From positions 3,550,501 to 3,614,500 of the forward strand of contig NZ_CP115960.1 of the NCBI RefSeq assembly GCF_027941955.1: 64,000 nt of DNA. Reading direction: 5' to 3'. The DNA is from Sphingomonas sp. 7/4-4 (lineage in GTDB: Bacteria > Pseudomonadota > Alphaproteobacteria > Sphingomonadales > Sphingomonadaceae). Made by a program: the position numbers and the translations under genes. The notes under the pieces are model-generated. The model had not been told where the DNA came from. It searched no databases and saw only the letters and a list, made by a program, of their open reading frames with translations. This document shows positions 44,454 through 54,634 of the stretch, piece after piece (position 1 is the first letter of the stretch; each line of letters begins with the position of its first letter).

Positions 44454-45020
44454 ATGTCGAACGAGAATGAGAAGATGGGCGCGGACGTGCAGGACGCGGA
44501 GACCAACCTGCGCGAGGAAACCGCCGAAGCGGCGCCCGAGGTGGCCGAGCACGACCGCGCGGCGGAGCTTGAGGCGCAACTCGCCGAGGCGCGCGCCGCA
44601 GTGCTCTATGCACAGGCTGAGACGCAGAATGTGCGGCGCCGCGCCGAGAAGGAGGCGCAGGACGCGCGCGCTTATGCCGCGACCGGCTTTGCGCGCGACA
44701 TCCTTTCCGTCGCGGACAATCTCAGCCGCGCACTGGCGGCGATCCCGGCCGAGCTGCGCGACGACGAGAAGCTCAAGGGCCTCGTCACCGGGCTCGAGGC
44801 GACGGGCCGCGAGATCGAGTCGGTGTTCGCGCGCCACGGCATCTCGAAGATCGTCGCGGTCGGCGAGGCGCTCGACCCCAATCGCCACCAGGCGATGATG
44901 GAAGTGCCCTCGGCCGATGCCGAACCCGGCACGGTCGTGCAGGAAATCCAGACCGGCTACATGATCAAGGACCGGCTGTTGCGCCCGGCGCTGGTCGGCG
45001 TGGCGAAGAAGCCGGACTGA
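44454..45020 (+). CDS. grpE: Nucleotide exchange factor GrpE
   Basis: GrpE releases ADP from DnaK. The 188-residue protein has an acidic N-terminal tail, a long coiled-coil (ELEAQLAEARAAVLYAQAETQNVRRRAEKEAQDA) and the C-terminal beta-domain with PNRHQAMMEVPSADAEPGTVVQEIQTGYMIKDRLLRPALVGV. It forms a heat-shock operon with hrcA. Confidence 0.97.
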   Translation: MSNENEKMGADVQDAETNLREETAEAAPEVAEHDRAAELEAQLAEARAAVLYAQAETQNVRRRAEKEAQDARAYAATGFARDILSVADNLSRALAAIPAELRDDEKLKGLVTGLEATGREIESVFARHGISKIVAVGEALDPNRHQAMMEVPSADAEPGTVVQEIQTGYMIKDRLLRPALVGVAKKPD

Positions 45021-45251
45021 GCCGGCCTCCCCAAGCGGCTTTCATGACGCTTTTTCATTTGACCTTGCCGGGCGCGATTGCCACTTCGCGTCCGGGCTCG
45101 CAGCCGCGCGCCTTTTCCGCAACGGTCCTCGAGAAGGGTCATGTCCAGCAACGATCATAGTCGATCGACCGAGCCGCCTGAGGCCGTCGCGCTGAGCTGA
45201 TCCAGTCACCTCGCGCCGGCCCCGGGCGGCCGGTCGGCAGTGAGGTGTATC

Positions 45252-45698
45252 ATGAATGCAGCCATCCGTTTCCTCGCAGACCTGCGCCGTATCGGCGCGG
45301 GCGGAGATCCCCATGCCCTGTTCGACGAGCGGCTGACCTTCGGTCAGAAGCTGGCCGACCGTGTCGCCACCGTGGGCGGCTCGTGGGGCTTCATCATCGG
45401 CTTCGGCGTCTTTCTCGGCGTCTGGGCGATCCTCAACACGGTGATTCTGGCGGCGCACGCCTTCGATCCGTTCCCCTTCATCTTCCTCAATCTGATGCTG
45501 TCGATGCTGGCCGCGCTGCAGGCACCGGTGATCATGATGAGCCAGAACCGTCAGGCGGTGAAGGACCGGTTCGAGGCGCGGCTCGATTACGAGACGAACC
45601 AGCGTGCCGAGTCCCAGATCGAGGCGCTGCACGACAAGATCGATACGCTGCGCGAGGAACTCGCCCGGCTCGCGGCGCAGCCGATGGGGCGGGGTTAG
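45252..45698 (+). CDS. DUF1003 family membrane protein
   Basis: A 148-residue protein with two adjacent membrane helices (GGSWGFIIGFGVFLGVWAILNTVIL and PFIFLNLMLSMLAALQAPVIMM) and a C-terminal coiled-coil (EARLDYETNQRAESQIEALHDKIDTLREEL). The signature FDPFPFIFLNLMLSMLAALQAPVIMMSQNRQ defines DUF1003, sometimes called a cyclic-nucleotide-binding-associated family but without firm function. GAGGTG before ATG 45252 supports the start. Confidence 0.9.
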   Translation: MNAAIRFLADLRRIGAGGDPHALFDERLTFGQKLADRVATVGGSWGFIIGFGVFLGVWAILNTVILAAHAFDPFPFIFLNLMLSMLAALQAPVIMMSQNRQAVKDRFEARLDYETNQRAESQIEALHDKIDTLREELARLAAQPMGRG

Positions 45699-45707
45699 CC
45701 CTCTCTT

Positions 45708-45735
45708 CGTCATCCCGGCTTTCGCCGGGATGACG
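45708..45735. repeat. Short perfect inverted repeat after the DUF1003 gene
   Basis: CGTCATCCCGG and CCGGGATGACG form perfect 11-base arms around CTTTCG. The core is shared with the element at 996-1080. Position nine bases after the stop codon fits an intrinsic terminator or REP-type stabiliser, but no T-run follows. Confidence 0.7.
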
Positions 45736-45846
45736 GGTTGATGCCTGCCGATCATCCTTTATCCAAATCCGCTATTGCGGATCATTCGCATTAAACGCTA
45801 GAGGCTGGATCGGCTCGCTGTCGGGCCGGCCTCTGGTGGGGGTGAC

Positions 45847-46245
45847 GTGTACCAGTATCTCGATCGGACAATGCCCGAACTGGCGAGCGGCGACGCCCTG
45901 CTCGTCTGGGCGATGCGGCGATGGGTGGATGCGATGCGCGGCGGGCGCTGCCCCTGCGCGGCGATCGGCCCCGTTTTCGCCGTGCGCAGGCTCGGCGCGA
46001 TGCTGCCCGACTTCAACATCGCGATGATGCTGCTCGATCGCGAAGGCCATGCACAGCTCGAATTCGGCGCGATCGGCTGCGGCCGGGTGCGCGACGACGA
46101 GGCGCTGCTGCTGTCACTTCATGCTGCGGCTGGCAGGCATGAAGAAATCCTTGTCGGCAGGATCGCCGAAGCGCTGGTAAAGCCCGGCGCACAGCGCACC
46201 CTCCGATTCGCCGCCGCCCGCATCGCCCAGGCCATGGCGGCCTGA
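45847..46245 (+). CDS. Hypothetical protein, possible GTG start
   Basis: A 132-residue cytoplasmic protein with no membrane segment. It appears to begin at GTG 45847 (VYQYLDRTMPELASGDALLV...), preceded by GGGGGTGA. It contains a Cys pair in GGRCPCAAIGPVFAV and a helical C-terminus. No family recognised. It lies 36 bp upstream of the ferredoxin-NADP reductase gene and may be co-transcribed. Confidence 0.65.
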   Translation: MYQYLDRTMPELASGDALLVWAMRRWVDAMRGGRCPCAAIGPVFAVRRLGAMLPDFNIAMMLLDREGHAQLEFGAIGCGRVRDDEALLLSLHAAAGRHEEILVGRIAEALVKPGAQRTLRFAAARIAQAMAA

Positions 46246-46281
46246 GCGCAACTTCAACGACTCCAGGATTGCCGTTTCACG

Positions 46282-47096
46282 ATGAACATGCACGCCAGCC
46301 CGCCGCAATTGCTCCCCGAGCATGCCGCTTTCCAGACCTGCCAGGTGCGCTGGGTGCGGCATTGGAACGAGCATCTGTTCAGTTTCGCGATCGAGCGCCC
46401 GGCGAGCTTCCGCTTCCGCTCGGGCGAGTTCGTGATGCTCGGGCTCGAAGGCGAGGGCAAGCCGCTGATGCGCGCTTATTCGATCGCCAGCCCGACCTGG
46501 TCCGACGAGCTCGAATTCCTCTCGATCAAGGTGCCCGACGGCCCGCTGACCTCGCGACTCCAGACGATACGCGAGGGCGACCAGCTCTATCTCGGCAGGA
46601 AGCCCACCGGCACGCTCGTGTCCGATGCGCTGCTGCCCGGCCGCCGGCTGTTCATGCTCTCCACGGGCACGGGGCTTGCGCCGTTCCTCAGCATCGCACG
46701 CGATCCCGACATCTATGACGCGTTCGGCCAGATCGTGATCGTCCACTCGACGCGCCGGGTGAGCGATCTCGCTTATCATGACGAACTGACCGCGCAGCTG
46801 GCCGGCGATCCTTTGGTCGCGGACCAGGCGCTGCTCCAGTTCCATTATATCCCGACGGTCACGCGCGAACCGTTCCGCACCACGGGCCGGATCGGCCAGC
46901 TGATCGAGGAAGGCTGGCTGTTCCACCCCCGGTCGCCGGCGATCGCGCGCTCAATCCGGAGACCGATCGGGTGATGCTGTGCGGGAGCAGCGAGATGATC
47001 CGCGACTTCTCGGCGATGCTGGAGCGGCACGGCTTCGAGGAGGGTTCGAACGCCAAGCCGGGAACTTTCGTGGTCGAGCGCGCCTTTGTCGGCTGA
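46282..47096 (+). CDS. fpr: Ferredoxin-NADP reductase (frameshifted)
   Basis: An FNR-type flavoenzyme that moves electrons between NADPH and ferredoxin or flavodoxin. The FAD-binding motif RAYSIASPTW, the phosphate-binding GEGDQLYLGRKPTGTL and the NADP segment LSTGTGLAPFLSIARDPD are present. The frame breaks at five C (46926-46930). One added base gives FHPPVAGDRALNPETDRVMLCGSSEMI and a C-terminus ending in VVERAFVG at 47096, about 271 residues. This matches the short bacterial FPR type. Confidence 0.9.
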
Positions 47097-47147
47097 TCGC
47101 GCGCGCTAGCGGTGGCGCGCGGGGCGCGGCTGCCCTATCTCCGCCCC

Positions 47148-49894
47148 ATGTCCTCGCGCTTTGATTCCGTCCCGCACCGCCGCGCTCTGATCGATCGGCG
47201 GGCCGTCGCCGAACGGCTTGCCGCGATCGAGACGTCGGACCCGACCGCGATGCGCCGCGCCGCGACCACCGAACTCAAGGCCGCGCTCGACGCCGGGCAG
47301 TCTGAGATTGCCCAGCGATTGCGGGAACACCCTTCGCGCGGGCACGAGATGGCGGCGGCGGGGGCGTTTTGATCGACCAGTTGCTCCGTCTGCTCTGGGA
47401 TTTCACGATCGAGCGGCTGCACCCCAACCATAATCCCAGCGCCGGCGAGCGGCTGACGCTGATCGCGGTGGGCGGTTACGGCCGCGGCGAGATGGCGCCG
47501 CATTCGGACATCGACATCGGCTTCCTGACGCCGTGGAAGGTCACCGGCTGGTGCGAGCAGGTCATCGAATCCATGCTCTATTCGCTGTGGGACATGCAGC
47601 TGAAGGTCGGGCATTCGTCGCGCTCGCTCGACGACATGATCCGCCAGGCCAAGGCCGATGTGACGGTGCGCACCGCCTTGCTCGAGGCGCGCTATGTGTG
47701 GGGCGATACCGCGCTGTACGACGAGGCGGCGCAGCGCTTCAAGGTCGAGATCCAGGCCGATACCGCGCGCGATTTCATCGCCCAGAAGCTCGCCGAGCGC
47801 GATGCGCGGCACAAGCGCATGGGCGACAGCCGCTATGTCGTCGAGCCCAACGTCAAGGAAGGCAAAGGCGGCCTGCGCGATCTCCACGCGCTCTTCTGGA
47901 TCGGCAAATACGCATACAATGTCCGCGAGCCTGCGGAGCTGGTCGAGGCGGGGCTGCTCACCGCGCACGAATATCGCCAGTTCCGCCGCGCCGAGAATTT
48001 CCTATGGGCGGTGCGCTGCCAGCTCCACACGCTCACCGGCCGCGCCGAGGATCGCCTCACTTTCGACGTGCAGCCCGAAATCGCCGAGCGGATGCGCTAT
48101 GCCGACCGGCCGGGCAAATCCAAGGTCGAGCGCTTCATGCACTTCTACTTCCTTCAGGCGAAGGTGGTGGGCGACCTGACGGGCGTTTTCCTCGCGCATC
48201 TCGACGAGAAATTCGCGGCGCGCGGCTCGCGCTTCGGCTTTCCGCGGCTGTTCAAGAGTCCGCGGAAGCTCCACGGCTTCACGCTCGAGCGCAGCCGGCT
48301 GGCGATCCCGCGCGACAATTTCTTCCAGGAAGACCCCATCCGGCTGGTCGAGATCTTCCAGCTCGCCGACCTGCACGGCCTCGAAATCCACCCCACCGCG
48401 ATGCGCGCCGCCGCCCGCGACGCGCGGCTGGTCGACGATGTGCGCAGCGATCCGCGCGCCAATGCATTGTTCCTCGATGTGCTGACGTCGCCGCGCACGC
48501 CCGAATTGGTGCTGCGCTGGATGAACGAAGCCGGGGTGTTCGGGCGGTTCGTGCCGGACTTTGGCCGCGTCGTCGCGCAGATGCAGTTCGACATGTACCA
48601 TCATTATACGGTGGACGAGCATTCGATCCGCGCGATCGGGCTGCTCAACGCGATCGAGAAAGGCGAGCTCAAGGAAGATCACCCGCTCGCCACCGGCATC
48701 TTCGAGCAGATCGTGTCACGGCGCGCCTTGTTCGTCGCGGTTCTGCTCCACGATATCGCCAAGGGCCGGGGCGGCGACCATAGCGTGCTGGGTGCCGAAG
48801 TCGCCGAGCGGCTGTGCCCGCGCCTCGGCATGAGCCCTGCCGAGACCGAGACCGTCGCCTGGCTGGTGCGCTGGCACCTGCTGATGTCGGCGACTGCGTT
48901 CAAGCGCGACCTCAGCGACTTCAAGACGATCCTCGACTTTGCCGAGCATGTGCAGAGCCCCGAGCGGCTGCGCATGCTGCTGATCCTGACGATCGTCGAC
49001 ATCCGCGCGGTCGGCCCCGGCGTGTGGAACAGCTGGAAGCGCCAGTTGCTCACCAACCTGTTCGATTCGGCCGAAGAGGTCCTCCGCCTCGGCCATAAGC
49101 AGAAGGGCCGCAGCGAACGCGTCGCCGCCAAGCAGGAGGATCTCACGGCAATCCTCGGCTGGACCGACGCGCGCATGGCGGCGCTCAAGAAACGGCTGAC
49201 CGAGCCTTATTGGATCGCCGAGCCGCTCGACGTGCTCGAGCGCAACGCCCGGCAGATCGACGCGGCGGGCGATCAGCAGCTCTCGATCGAGGCGCAGGTC
49301 TATCCCGAGCGCGGCGCGACCCTGGTGACGGTCTACGCCTCGGACCATCCCGGGCTGTTCTATCGCATTGCCGGGGCGATCCATGTCGCCGGCGGCAACA
49401 TCATCGACGCGCGCATCCACACCACGCGCGACGGCATGGCGCTCGACAATTTTCTCGTCCAGGATCCGCTCGGCCGCCCGTTCGACGAGGAGGCGCGGCT
49501 CAACCGGATCAAGACGAGCATCACCGATTCGCTCGCCAACCGCTCCAGGCTGCAGGAGCGGCTCAAGACCCGGCCGCTGTCGCGCCCGCGCGCCGACGCG
49601 TTCGCGATCGAGCCCAATGTGCTGATCGACAACAAGGCGTCGAACCGCTTCACCGTGATCGAAGTCAACGCGCGCGATCGGCCGGCCCTGCTCTGCCATC
49701 TCGCCTTCGCCTTGTTCCAGTCGAAGGTGACGATCCATTCGGCGCACGTCGCGACCTATGGCGAGCGTGCGGTCGACACCTTCTACCTGACCGATCTGAT
49801 CGGTGATAAGATCGAAGGCGCGGCACGATTGAAGACGATCGAGCGCCGCTTGCTCGAAGCGGCGGCGGGGCAGGACATCGCCCAGGCCGCCTGA
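47148..49894 (+). CDS. glnD: [Protein-PII] uridylyltransferase GlnD (frameshifted near start)
   Basis: GlnD senses glutamine and adds or removes UMP on PII proteins, so it controls nitrogen assimilation. Domain order is complete: nucleotidyltransferase (VGGYGRGEMAPHSDIDIGFL), the GlnD linker domain, an HD hydrolase (LLHDIAKGRGGDHS) and two ACT domains (TVYASDHPGLFYRIAGAIH and EVNARDRPALLCHLAFALF). The first 73 residues, from ATG 47148, are one base out of frame with the rest. One base is missing in or next to T4 at 47367-47370; adding a T gives AGAFLIDQLLRLLWDF. Corrected length is about 915 residues. Confidence 0.94.
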
Positions 49895-49908
49895 AAAAGG
49901 GGACAAGC

Positions 49909-50292
49909 ATGCCGGTGATCGGATTGGGCGGTTTCTTCTTCCGTGCGCAGGACCCCGAGGCGCTGACGACCTGGTATCGCGAGACGCTGGGCGTCGGCGG
50001 CGGCTGCGGCAAGGACGAGCAGGGCCAGTCGAGCGACTGGTTCTGGTATCCCGAGCCCGGCCCGGTGGTATTCGCGCCATTCAAGGCGACCACCGATTAT
50101 TTCGCGCCGGACAAGAGCTGCATGCTCAACCTGCGCGTCCGCGATCTCGACGGACTGCTCGAGCAGCTCAACGCGCTGGGCATCGAGATCACCACCAAGG
50201 ACGAATGGGATACGCCCGAGACCGGCCGCTTCGCGCGGATCCACGATCCGGAGGGCAATCCGATCGAGCTTTGGGAGCCGCCGGCGGCGTGA
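49909..50292 (+). CDS. VOC (glyoxalase/bleomycin-resistance) family protein
   Basis: A 127-residue protein of two paired beta-alpha-beta-beta-beta units. The start IGLGGFFFRAQDPEALTTWYRETLGV and end FARIHDPEGNPIELWEPP are typical of the vicinal oxygen chelate fold. Metal and substrate unknown. It follows glnD by 14 bp and may be in the same transcript. Confidence 0.88.
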   Translation: MPVIGLGGFFFRAQDPEALTTWYRETLGVGGGCGKDEQGQSSDWFWYPEPGPVVFAPFKATTDYFAPDKSCMLNLRVRDLDGLLEQLNALGIEITTKDEWDTPETGRFARIHDPEGNPIELWEPPAA

Positions 50293-50386
50293 GGACGAAT
50301 GGCACGCGGCGGGGGAGATTCCCTCGCGGTTGTCTCAGGCGAAGTTGATGAACTCTGTTGTTGGGTTGGCGAAACCCGGAGGTCCC

Positions 50387-50700
50387 GTGGCAAACGATTT
50401 CTCCCATGGCACTGTCCACCAGGCAGGGGACGACCTGCAGGCAGCAATTCGAGCGGATCCCAAGATCTTTGCTTTGTGGGAAGGCCTGACGCCGCTTGGC
50501 CGGAATGAATTCATCTGCTGGGTCGACGATGCGAAACAGCCGGCGACCCGCCAACGTCGCATCGAGCGAACCTGTGAGGAATTGGTGGAGGGAAGAAGCG
50601 GCCCTGTTGCTGGGTGGGTTGCATTCACCGCACCGACAAGGCGCCGAGCCGATGGCAACAGGCGGTCCTGATCGATCAGAAGGGACAGAATCGCCCCTAG
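50387..50700 (+). CDS. YdeI/OmpD-associated family protein (frameshifted)
   Basis: A short protein of the YdeI/OmpD-associated type. The family core LTPLGRNEFICWVDDAKQPATRQRRIERTCEELVEG is clear. GTG at 50387 with GGAGG seven bases upstream is the likely start (VANDFSHGTVHQ). Near 50600-50606 one G seems missing: adding it gives GRRRPCCWVGCIHRTDKAPS and a stop at 50700, about 104 residues. The function of this family is unclear, although some members have been linked to peptide resistance. Confidence 0.75.
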
Positions 50701-50787
50701 GTTGGCCTGGCTTGGCATGTCATCATCGCACGCGCGGCGCGCCTTTGCTCGCTGCCTTCTCGTATCATCGGAGAGGCGAGGCCCGGC

Positions 50788-51543
50788 ATGAACCTGCATT
50801 TCGCATCACTCCGCATCGGCCGGCATTCTTCGCACGCCGCGATGGCGGAGCACTGCCACGATGCCCCCAGCCTCTGCATCCTGGTTGCGGGATCGTATGA
50901 GGAAAGAATCCGCGGGCGCCGCGACGAACGCAGGCGGGGAAGCCTCTCCTTTTGCCCGGCCCATGAGCCCCATTCGCAACGCATGGGGCGATCCGGCGCC
51001 TCCAAGCTGGTGCTGACGCCGACGCGCACGGGGCTGGATTTCCTGTCGGCGCAGGTACGGCTCGACGAAGCGCCGGCGATTCATTCCGAAGCGGTCTCGG
51101 CGATCGGCCGACGGATGGTGGCCGAGCTGGCCGTCGCCGACGAATATTCGGCGATGGCCGTGGAGGGGCTCGGGCATGAGCTGCTGGCGATCTTCGGCCG
51201 ATCGATCGCGCGGGACCGCGACGTCCCGGCGCACTGGCTGCGCGAAGCATGCGAGTATATGGCGGCACATGCCTGCGAGCCGCTCAGCCCGGGAGAGATC
51301 GCGGCCGCTATCGGCTGCGATCCAATACGCCTCTCCCGCGGATTCCGGCGATCATTCGGCCACACCATCGGGCACCATCAGCGCAAGCTCCGCATCGGCA
51401 CGGCGTCCGATCTCCTGTCCCGAAGCCGAATGCCGATCGCCGAGATCGCGCAGGCCTGCGGCTTCCATGATCAGGCGCATCTGACGCGCACCTTCAAGGC
51501 GGAGACCGGCTGCACCCCCGCGGCCTTCAGGCGGCGTGCATAG
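50788..51543 (+). CDS. AraC-family transcriptional regulator
   Basis: The 251-residue protein has an N-terminal cupin-like sensor (SHAAMAEHCHDAPSLCILVAGSYEER, SLSFCPAHEPHSQRMG) and a C-terminal AraC helix-turn-helix pair (LSPGEIAAAIGCDPIRLSRGFRRSFG and MPIAEIAQACGFHDQAHLTRTFKAETGCTPAAFR). It lies 76 bp upstream of the S41 peptidase gene in the same direction, so control of that gene is plausible. Ligand unknown. Confidence 0.92.
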   Translation: MNLHFASLRIGRHSSHAAMAEHCHDAPSLCILVAGSYEERIRGRRDERRRGSLSFCPAHEPHSQRMGRSGASKLVLTPTRTGLDFLSAQVRLDEAPAIHSEAVSAIGRRMVAELAVADEYSAMAVEGLGHELLAIFGRSIARDRDVPAHWLREACEYMAAHACEPLSPGEIAAAIGCDPIRLSRGFRRSFGHTIGHHQRKLRIGTASDLLSRSRMPIAEIAQACGFHDQAHLTRTFKAETGCTPAAFRRRA

Positions 51544-51619
51544 CGTACAATCGTCCGCGGCATCCAAGACGCGCCGGTCCGGGTGACCTACACGTCGCCC
51601 ATTCGACGAGGGATCGGGC

Positions 51620-53133
51620 ATGGCGACATCCGGAACGGGCCGCGGACTGGCAGCGCTGGCGGCGGCGGCGGCTCTCTCGGGCTTGCTGCCCCAATCGGCG
51701 CCTGCCCAGGAAACGGCACCGGCTTTCCATCGCGCGGACTGGCAGGAGGATTTCGGCCAGTTGAAGGCGGCGCTCGAGCGCTCGTATGTCAATCTGGCCT
51801 GGATGGGGTCGCCGCAGAGCGGTGTCGATGTTCCGCGGCTGGAACGCCGGGCGCGTGACGCGCTGGCCGCTGCCATCACGGATGCCGAGGCCGAACATGC
51901 GCTGCTCGAGTTCGTCGCCGGCTTTCACGACGGTCATTTGTCGCCCTTGCCCCGGCTGGCCGCCAGCACCGTCCCCGCCGTTCCCGAGCCGGCCGATGCG
52001 CCGCTGGACCCGCAGAACCCGGACAGCGGCTGTGCCGCTCTCGGCTATGCCGCGAGCAGCCCCATCGCCTTCACGCTCCCCTTCGAAAGCCTGCCCGGCT
52101 TCGTGATGGCGGGTGACGGGCTGACCGAGCCGTTTCGCAGCGGGCTCGTCCCGGCGCCCGATGGCCGCAGGATCGGAATCGTCCGCATCCAGGAGTTCGA
52201 GCCGACCGCCTTCCCGGCCGTGTGCACCCGCGCATGGGCGGCACTGCGGGCGGCGAATAGCCCGCTCACTCCCGGCGCGATCGAGGATGCCGCGAGTGAT
52301 GCCTGGTTCGCGGCGCTTGCGGAGACGCTGGCGCAACTGCGCAAGCAGGGCGCGGCAGCGGTGCTCGTCGATATCGGCCGCAACAGCGGCGGCGGGGACA
52401 GCGGCGACTGGATGCCGCGCATGTTCACCGATCGCGCCGTATCCTCCGCGCCGATGCTGATGGTCGACGCCCCGATATCGGCCCAATATTTCGACGAACA
52501 AATCCGCTCGATGGACAAGGGACTGGCGGCGCATCCCGCGGCCGACGGAGCGCAGGCGCTGGGGAGGCACGCCGGTTCTTCGAAGCCGGGAAGGCGAAGA
52601 TCGGGAAGCAGCGTTGCAATCTCGGCTGGGTATGGACCGAGCAGCGCCCGTGGAACGTCGGAGCCTGCAACAACCTTCTCGCCGCGGGGTTTGCGGGCGG
52701 TGCCAGGAGCAGCCTGCCCAAAGGCGCTTATGGCAATCCGGAAGTTGCCCGCAGGCTATCCTGGGCCGCTGCGATCGAATCCCATTTCGGCGCCTGGAAC
52801 GGGCCCGCTTATGTCCTGACCGACAACCGCACCTTCTCCGCGGCCGAAATGTTCGCGGCGACGATGAAGGACAATGGAATCGCCAGGACGCTGGGCGCTC
52901 GTACCGGCGGAGACGGATGCGGATTCATGGCGAAGGGCGATCCGCTGGTGCTGGCGCATTCGCAGCTGCGATTCCGAATCCCCAATTGCCTGCGGCTTCG
53001 TGCTGACGGGACCGACGAGGTCGCAGGTATCGCCGCGGACTTCCCGCTCGCGCCGATGAAAGGCGAGAGCAGCCGCGGGCGCGCCGCACGTGCGCTGGGA
53101 GTGATCGCCGGGGATATGCCGTCGGCGCGGTAG
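51620..53133 (+). CDS. Secreted S41-family peptidase (frameshifted)
   Basis: S41 enzymes (C-terminal-processing or tricorn-core type) cut peptides with a Ser/Lys dyad. A signal peptide is present (LAALAAAAALSGLLPQSAPAQ). The strand-turn VLVDIGRNSGGGDSGDW and, after the shift, the likely nucleophile region YVLTDNRTFSAAEMFAATM fit the family. No PDZ domain is obvious. The frame breaks at four G (52561-52564); one added base gives ALGEARRFFEAGKAKIG and an end at 53133, about 504 residues. Confidence 0.83.
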
Positions 53134-53151
53134 GCGTGAGGGTGACGCCGC

Positions 53152-54472
53152 TTATGCCGGCAGGCGGTAAGGTGCGCGGTAGCGGGGCGTGATCAGGGCG
53201 TTGGCTTCGGAATCGTCCTTGAAGCGGCCCGCCGGGGCGTCCCAATGGACCTTGCGGCCGGTACGCCAGGCGACATTGCCCATCTGGCAGACGGTGGCGG
53301 TGTTGGCTGCCGATTCGATGGGGCAAGCGGGGTGCGTGCGCGATCCTTCACACAGGCGATGAAGTCCGCCGTGTGCCGATCGAGCCCGTTGTCCGAGGCC
53401 TTGGTGATGGGGATTTCGCGGGTCAGGGCCTTGCCGTCGCTCACCTCCGGCGAGACCCACCATTTGCTGCGGTCCACCACCAGCGTGCCGGTCTCGCCCA
53501 CAAAGGCCACGCCATGGTCGTGGCCGCCGAAGGGGCCGCGGCTGATGCCGACCGCATGTTCCCATTCCACCGAATAGTCGCCGAAGTCGAAGATGGCGGT
53601 CTGGGTGTCCGGAGTCTCCATGGCCGAGCCCGGATAACCATAGGCGCCGCCCAGCGCGCTGACAGAGTTCGGCGCCTGGGCCTTCATGCCCAGCAAGGCG
53701 ATGTCCATCAGGTGGACGCCCCAGTCGGTCATCAGGCCGCCCGCATAGTCCCAATACCAGCGCCAGTTGAAGTGGAAGCGGTTGGGGTTGAAGGCACGTT
53801 GCCGCGCCGGGCCGAGCCAGCGGTCATAGTCGACGCCCGGAGGCGCCGCCTGGTCCGGCTGGGGCGCGATGTTCTTCATCCAGCCCATATAGGCCCAGGC
53901 CTTGACCTTCCGCACCCGGCCGATCCCGCCGGCATGGACGTGGGCGATGGCGTCGGCCCAATGCTGGTTGCTGCGCTGCCACTGGCCGACCTGGACGACG
54001 CGGTTGTGGCGCTGTTTGGCGGCGACCATCGCGCGGCATTCGGCGATGGAGTTGCCGAGCGGTTTTTCGCAATAAACGTCCTTGCCCGCCGACACGGCGT
54101 CGATCAGCTGGAGCGCGTGCCAATGGTCGGGCGTGGCGATGATCACTGCGTCCACCGACTTGTCGTCCAGCATGCGGCGATAGTCGTCGTAAAGCCGCGG
54201 CGCGCGGCCCGAGGCCTTTGTAGCTCGGTGCCGCGGTCGGCGAGGACCCTGGCATCCACGTCGCAGAGGGCGACCGGCGTGACGTCTGCCCCCTTGATCA
54301 TCGCAGTGAGATCCGCCCAGCCCATGCCCTTGCAGCCGATCACGCCCACCTGGACCTTGTCGTTGGCGGATACGCGGCGGCGCTGGGCGAAAGCCTCGCT
54401 GAGGGGCGTCAGGGTAGCCGAGGCGGCGAGGCCGCCGACGAGGAGCGTGCGGCGATCGAAGCTGGCAGTCAT
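53152..54472 (-). CDS. Gfo/Idh/MocA-family oxidoreductase, Tat-exported (two frameshifts)
   Basis: An NAD(P)-dependent sugar oxidoreductase. The N-terminus MTASFDRRTLLVGGLAASAT has a twin-arginine signal. The Rossmann motif VGVIGCKGMG is followed by AVIIATPDHWHALQLIDAVSAGKDVYCEKPLGNS, the catalytic Lys region. Two single-base losses occur: at three T (54216-54218), where an added base joins TELQ to KASGRAPRLYDDY, and at four G (53329-53332), where it gives RTPACPIESAANTATVCQM. The corrected product has about 440 residues. The palindrome TTAGCGCTAA lies about 35 bp upstream. Confidence 0.88.
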
Positions 54473-54502
54473 CCTGGTCTCCCCTGATTATTATTCCGAT
54501 AA

Positions 54503-54516
54503 TGTTAGCGCTAAAA
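54503..54516. promoter_or_regulatory. TTAGCGCTAA palindrome, candidate LacI-type operator
   Basis: TGTTAGCGCTAAAA contains the ten-base palindrome TTAGCGCTAA, the core of LacI/GalR-type operators known from carbohydrate genes of xanthomonads and sphingomonads. It lies 31-44 bp upstream of the Gfo/Idh start, a good place for repression. No LacI gene is in the window. Confidence 0.6.
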
Positions 54517-54634
54517 TGACCCTTCGCAAGGGTACAAAGCGGGTGTTACCGGACAAATAGGATGATCGCTTGGCGGCCGCGCCCGCGGCGTGCCCCGGCG
54601 CTTGCCGACCCCCACTTCCCGCTGCCCGGCGCGC

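Noticed and set aside
45141..45200. 19-codon frame (ATG at 45141, with GAGAAGGG upstream) between grpE and the DUF1003 gene
   Set aside because: Too short and without any recognisable feature. The ribosome-like site alone is not enough.
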